Source of the DNA: Bursaphelenchus xylophilus
Lineage: Eukaryota; Nematoda; Chromadorea; Rhabditida; Aphelenchoididae
Assembly: GCA_904066235.2 (NCBI GenBank)
Contig: CAJFCV020000003.1
Location: 5,456,001-5,520,000, forward strand
DNA: 64,000 nt
Direction of reading: 5' to 3'
Made by a program: the position numbers and the translations under genes. Below are positions 60,701 through 64,000 of this stretch, piece by piece. The notes under the pieces were generated by a model. The model ran no database searches and was not told the origin of the DNA. It worked only from the letters and a program-made list of their open reading frames with translations. Position 1 is the first letter of the stretch. Each line of letters begins with the position of its first letter.

Positions 60701-63700
60701 CATTGTTGTCGGTCTGAGGCAAAGGACATGGACGAGACAGCTTGTTTTGGGCTCTGCGAGGGCTCGGGGTATACGACTAAGAATCTGAAGAATTATCAGA
60801 CTTGTTTAGCCATCAATTTGGCCAGTATGTTCAGTTGCTTTCAACGAGGCTACGAGAAGAGTCCAAGTCAGCCGACAAATGTGAGGATGGAAGATGTCGG
60901 AACGACCAGCATAACGATAGCATGGGACGAACCTGAGCACAATTCGGATGCTGTTGCCAACTATATTTTGTTTGTGCAAGAGAAGATCCTTGACGCCCCG
61001 GACAACGCCAGCTTTGTTAAAGGGCTCGAACCAAAAGAAATTACGATGGAAGTCGATCGTACTCAAATAACAGTGACCGATCTTGAACCCGGTACAAGCT
61101 ATAATGTTCACGTAACAGCTGTCGGTGCCTCCTCCGAAGAAAGGTCCTTATCGACGGATGTTTTGGCAATTCAAACTACAGGCGTGGCCCCGAAGATCCA
61201 TGGCTATAACGACGTTGTTCATTCGCCCGAGAAAGCGCCAAGTGTTGTTTTAGCATGCAGCATCCACATGAGCAGCATCTCGAAGGAGTCTACCAAGTTT
61301 CAATGGTATCACAAAGCTCCTGGCGGTAGTGTGAAATCGTTGGACAACAGTTCCAAATACAACGTCTCGTACTACGTATTCTCTTACGAACGCCCACGGG
61401 AGTACGTAACCACATTGGAAATTAAAGATTTAAAAGATGCTGACTTCGGGTTGTATCAATGTTCTGTTTCTGACAAGTATGGCAGCGCAGAAGCCGAGGT
61501 CCAATTGGCTTTATCATCGGACCCTACTACTGCCAACCAACAGCCTCCGGAAACACCGCTGGAATGTTGTAAAAGGCGCGGCGTTGACAATCGATGTCTT
61601 CCAATGTGCGGTGCCGGCCATGACTCGACAGATACAAAACGATATATACCACGGCCATATATGCCTTCAAACTGTGGAAGTATGATCGGAAAGGTATTGT
61701 CATGTGCCATGCCAGGCGTCAACGACGGCGGATGTTGTCTTCGAGAGCACGTTCCTAGAGCGTGTATGTATCTTTGCGACTCGAGCATTACACCAATTAA
61801 CCAAATGGACCCAATGTGCATACAACATATGAGTTCAGTCGAGAAATGCCGCGTTTTTGGTGTTCAACAACGCCCGACTCTACCTGACGCTAATCTGGAA
61901 ACGGCTGGGCCAGACACAGTTACTCTCAAATGGGACACAAAACCGAATGCCTTAGTATACCATATTTATTGGCGATCTGGCAATGGGGAATGGCAGAAGA
62001 AGACGAGCAAAGGCACCACTGAGAAAGTGGTCAGTGCCGAGGAGATCGTTCTGGTCGCGGCCAATACGTTTGGCCTTTCTCAGGCCGTGCGCTTTGGCCA
62101 AGAGAACGGGAAGTGGAATCGGTCCGGCTGAGTAGCCGACCTACCCGGCGGGCAATCAAGTGCAACATAATAAATGGGTGGCGGAGCCGGCTCCGCATAA
62201 TTTTTCTTATTCTCTGAATCTCGGGTCTAAATCAAGTTATGATCTCAATTTCCTAGCCATATGTGACTTTTAAAAGTATGTGTTCAAACATTTAATCCTA
62301 TTTAACTTATGCATTGTAAATATACTCTGAGCTTGCTTTTACTCATATCCACACAGTCCATATTATTGATCGGTTGCAATTACCAATTCCAAGCCAAATA
62401 CATATAACAAGTCTTTTTCAAATTTGACTACCGTTTGTTACAAGCTTTACGCCCTCCAAAAAGATATTTGCATAGTATAAATGTCGTAATAGTTGCTAAT
62501 CATAGTCTTTGAATCACATTTAGTCCGCGTTCCTATAACATCGGCTGATACGAGTTTACTGTATTCTGTTATGTTCATATCAACCATACAATAACGGTTA
62601 ATACATTTCTTCCCATTTTCTGTGTACATTTTCGTTGTTGCCTTGTTTTTTGTTTGTATAGACTTTATGCGCATTAATAAATTTTTGAATATGATGGCTG
62701 ATAAAATAGAAAAAATTGCAATAAGTCTAATCTAAATCATCGACTGTCAGAATCTACCAAATTTGAATAAAACTTTTGATCATGATTTAATATTAGGATT
62801 TATAACAATACAAAGATGAAGAAATACGCGTATCAAGTGGGGGTAAACACACTATTACAAAGATCCGGGGGTAAAATTAAAAACACCAAAACCAACAACC
62901 CCCTTCGAGTCTCGTTTGGGTACGCAAAGGTCCGCTGAAATAAAAGGTCCGGTGGAAAAAAGAGTTGACCATCCTGATTTCGAAAATGACAGCGCGAGTC
63001 ACTTTGGTTATGCTTGGTCGTGACCTAGCTCGTGAGCTAGTTCAGGTATGCCTCTCCAAAAGCGTTAAAGTTCGGTCAACGTCATGAATCCATCATGAAA
63101 TCTATGTTTTTTGGGAAAAACAAGTTAGCTCGCGCTCGCGACCTAGGTCGCGAGCTTGGTAACGACCTGACCTAAAGAAAGGGTCTTGACCATCATAGTC
63201 AAGCATTGAGATCATTTTCGGGTAATTTTTGGCAACCTCCTTGACCTCGGTCACGACCTAGATCGCGAGCTAGCAAAGTGCAGAAAAAATGGACTTGATT
63301 TTCGAAAATGAGCAACCTCCAAAACCCCTAAATCTAAATGTTAGAAAAATTTTAAAAACTTACTTTTTAACATTACCACATAAGACAAAAGTAACAACCA
63401 GAAAAAAACCCGAAGTTAATAACGGTCAGTCTATTCAGTTGGTTCAGATGATAATTCTAAGCCTTAACTACGATTTTGCCCGGTTCCGGAAGTGTCCAAA
63501 TTCCGGAAATGTCTTGACGCGGTTTCGACAGAAAATGGTTAGCCAAACAAGTGAACTGATAGCGAAGTGGCTAGCCAAGGACCTCGGCCGGTGAGTGTTC
63601 AAACACCACAGGCGGTATGAAAAAATTCAAAAATTTACATTTATGCTTGACTCTGTAAAATAAAAATTGACCCAGGGGGGGGGGGATTTAATACCCGCTA

Positions 63701-64000
63701 GCTGTTGTGCAGTTAGAGTATGGTTTTTTGTCGACATTTAAGTAATCTAAGAGATGCTTTAGTACACGCTGATTACCCCGAATAAGAAAAAGATTTTTGA
63801 CATACCCTGCATATTTGGGGCCGCATTTCCTGTCTCATTACCAAACACATTATATATCAAGACGGCGTCTTTTCTCCATTCCAACGAAACTTTTGTCGCT
63901 TCCGGATCAGTTTCCACGCCGCAAGGGAGAGTGATCGGTTGCTGGATCCTGGCCCAGGCGGTCTTAATCATCTAAAACTTTAAAAAATTTTCTGATTAAA
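51761..64000 (-). CDS. Ig/FN3 cell-adhesion receptor (partial; continues beyond right edge)
   Basis: Minus-strand single-pass receptor; exons 5' of 63971 are outside the window, the rest appears complete. Reading 5' to 3': Ig1 is split over 63971-63810 (ITLPCGVETD, VSLEWRKDAVLIYNV) and 58275-58125 (SADQGTFQCTVTEFQG); Ig2 at 54620-54120 (IKLHCKAQGIPPPDIIW, GKYVCHASNVEG); Ig3 at 53855-53525 (VFWHCAASANPQNMTYRW, GWYECEVSNGF); Ig4 at 53510-53240 (VPCNMVANPPPTNVYW, GMYACWSENVVG); Ig5 at 53195-52930 (ETVCDGYGDPPPSQYW, GDYQCVLLNE); two FN3 domains (52930-52615, 52560-52230); a transmembrane helix (SSVVIMAVCMLSIILYIFG, near 52150) and a cytoplasmic tail ending RQSVL, a class I PDZ-type end. Five Ig plus two FN3 is the layout of Turtle/IGSF9 and NCAM/FasII; the ortholog is unresolved. 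Introns of about 5.5 kb and 3.5 kb separate the first Ig exons. Confidence 0.85.
54621..58124. other. Large intron of the Ig/FN3 receptor gene
   Basis: 3.5 kb between the second half of Ig1 and Ig2. Contains a pyrimidine-rich tract with a run of C near 55370-55381 and scattered short ORFs. No gene, RNA or transposon termini recognised. Confidence 0.5.
60464..62131 (+). CDS. Intronless secreted DB-FN3-Ig-DB-FN3 protein nested in the receptor intron
   Basis: A single 555-codon open frame, the longest uninterrupted coding stretch in the window. Signal peptide (MLISQRFLVLLIYSFMVHA), then a DB cysteine module (CCRSNGVPENCVKTLC through CLSDGRDHSHCC), FN3 (PSQPTNVRMEDVGTTSITIA, LEPGTSYNVHVTAVG), Ig (VVLACSIHMS, FQWYHKAPGG, LKDADFGLYQCSVSDKYG), a second DB module (CCKRRGVDNRCLPMC through VEKCRV) and a second FN3-like end (DTVTLKWDTKPNALVYHIYW) ending WNRSG. 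DB modules are nematode-rich extracellular domains; this order resembles the C. elegans Ig-like and fibronectin protein C25G4.10. No transmembrane segment, so probably secreted. AATAAA at 62169-62174 may be its poly(A) signal. Confidence 0.88.
   Translation: MLISQRFLVLLIYSFMVHANRVDQCCRSNGVPENCVKTLCYPLNPPGDFAIYDIFQKKNNCSKHLPQIAECLSDGRDHSHCCRSEAKDMDETACFGLCEGSGYTTKNLKNYQTCLAINLASMFSCFQRGYEKSPSQPTNVRMEDVGTTSITIAWDEPEHNSDAVANYILFVQEKILDAPDNASFVKGLEPKEITMEVDRTQITVTDLEPGTSYNVHVTAVGASSEERSLSTDVLAIQTTGVAPKIHGYNDVVHSPEKAPSVVLACSIHMSSISKESTKFQWYHKAPGGSVKSLDNSSKYNVSYYVFSYERPREYVTTLEIKDLKDADFGLYQCSVSDKYGSAEAEVQLALSSDPTTANQQPPETPLECCKRRGVDNRCLPMCGAGHDSTDTKRYIPRPYMPSNCGSMIGKVLSCAMPGVNDGGCCLREHVPRACMYLCDSSITPINQMDPMCIQHMSSVEKCRVFGVQQRPTLPDANLETAGPDTVTLKWDTKPNALVYHIYWRSGNGEWQKKTSKGTTEKVVSAEEIVLVAANTFGLSQAVRFGQENGKWNRSG
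62132..63018. other. Intronic spacer after the nested gene
   Basis: AT-rich, no gene seen; contains the probable poly(A) signal of the nested gene at 62169. Confidence 0.4.
63019..63274. repeat. Three related palindromic words in the receptor intron
   Basis: CGTGACCTAGCTCGTGAGCTAG (63019-63040), a perfect 22-bp palindrome at 63134-63155 (GCTCGCGACCT and its reverse complement), and TCACGACCTAGATCGCGAGC (63251-63270). All share ACCTAG and CGAGC/GAGCTAG and are spaced about 115 bp apart. CpG-rich in an AT-rich intron. Confidence 0.6.

Larger units (their letters stand above)
58276..63809. other. 5.5-kb intron of the Ig/FN3 receptor that hosts a gene
   Basis: Lies between the two halves of Ig1. 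It holds the plus-strand DB/FN3/Ig gene at 60464-62131, a cluster of palindromic words at 63019-63274, and a run of G near 63676. Short ORFs at 59668-60409 on both strands have no recognised family; part of this may be 5' UTR of the nested gene. Confidence 0.6.

Overview
This window is nuclear DNA of a nematode. The gene set is typical of that phylum: nematode-type UNC-25 glutamate decarboxylase, an EPG-3/VMP1 protein, a syntaxin-1/UNC-64 gene with alternative membrane-anchor exons, ShK and DB cysteine modules, and a vWA-ZP cuticle-type protein. Genes are split by many very short introns (mostly about 35-60 nt), acceptors are usually TTTCAG or TTTTAG, and intergenic DNA is AT-rich with many AATAAA signals. 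I cannot name the species from sequence alone. All gene models were joined by eye from splice signals and family conservation, not from transcripts.

Layout. 0.2-6.0 kb: GBF-1, a Sec7 Arf-GEF (+). 6.7-7.9 kb: small secreted ShK-domain protein (-) whose last intron is almost entirely a fold-back repeat element. 8.3-11.6 kb: UNC-25 glutamate decarboxylase (-), with a 1,540-bp near-palindromic Tc1/mariner-like element in one intron. 12.0-14.7 kb: EPG-3/VMP1 (-), with one intron filled by an older inverted-repeat element. 15.9-18.5 kb: secreted vWA + ZP protein (-). 19.2-20.8 kb: PP2C phosphatase (-). 22.5-23.5 kb: TMEM165/GDT1 cation transporter (+). 23.9-25.1 kb: inverted-repeat element. 26.2-28.1 kb: S6KL-like AGC kinase (+). 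28.4-31.0 kb: doublecortin-like kinase (-). 32.7-34.2 kb: RING membrane protein (+). 35.9-37.0 kb: AP-2 transcription factor (+). 37.8-38.4 kb: small four-pass membrane protein (+), tail to tail with a minimal matrix metalloprotease (38.5-39.2 kb, -). 42.2-44.6 kb: syntaxin-1 with three alternative terminal exons (+). 45.0-46.1 kb: PP2A methylesterase (-). 47.3-48.9 kb: DEK_C/SWIB chromatin protein (+). 49.4-51.1 kb: DLGAP/GKAP-type protein (+). 51.8 kb to beyond the right edge: a large Ig/FN3 cell-adhesion receptor (-), with an intronless DB/FN3/Ig secreted protein (60.5-62.1 kb, +) nested in one of its introns.

No operon is convincingly supported; spacers between same-strand genes are mostly over 300 bp. 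Several genes are neuronal in other nematodes (unc-25, unc-64, DLGAP-like, Ig/FN3 receptor), but I see no evidence that this is more than coincidence.

The most unusual features are the three-way syntaxin C-terminus with AATAAA hexamers placed just upstream of the next terminal exon, three structurally different inverted-repeat elements each sitting inside an intron, recurrent GC-AG introns with GCAAGT donors, a RING finger with a Glu at a zinc-ligand position, and a metalloprotease with no visible propeptide.
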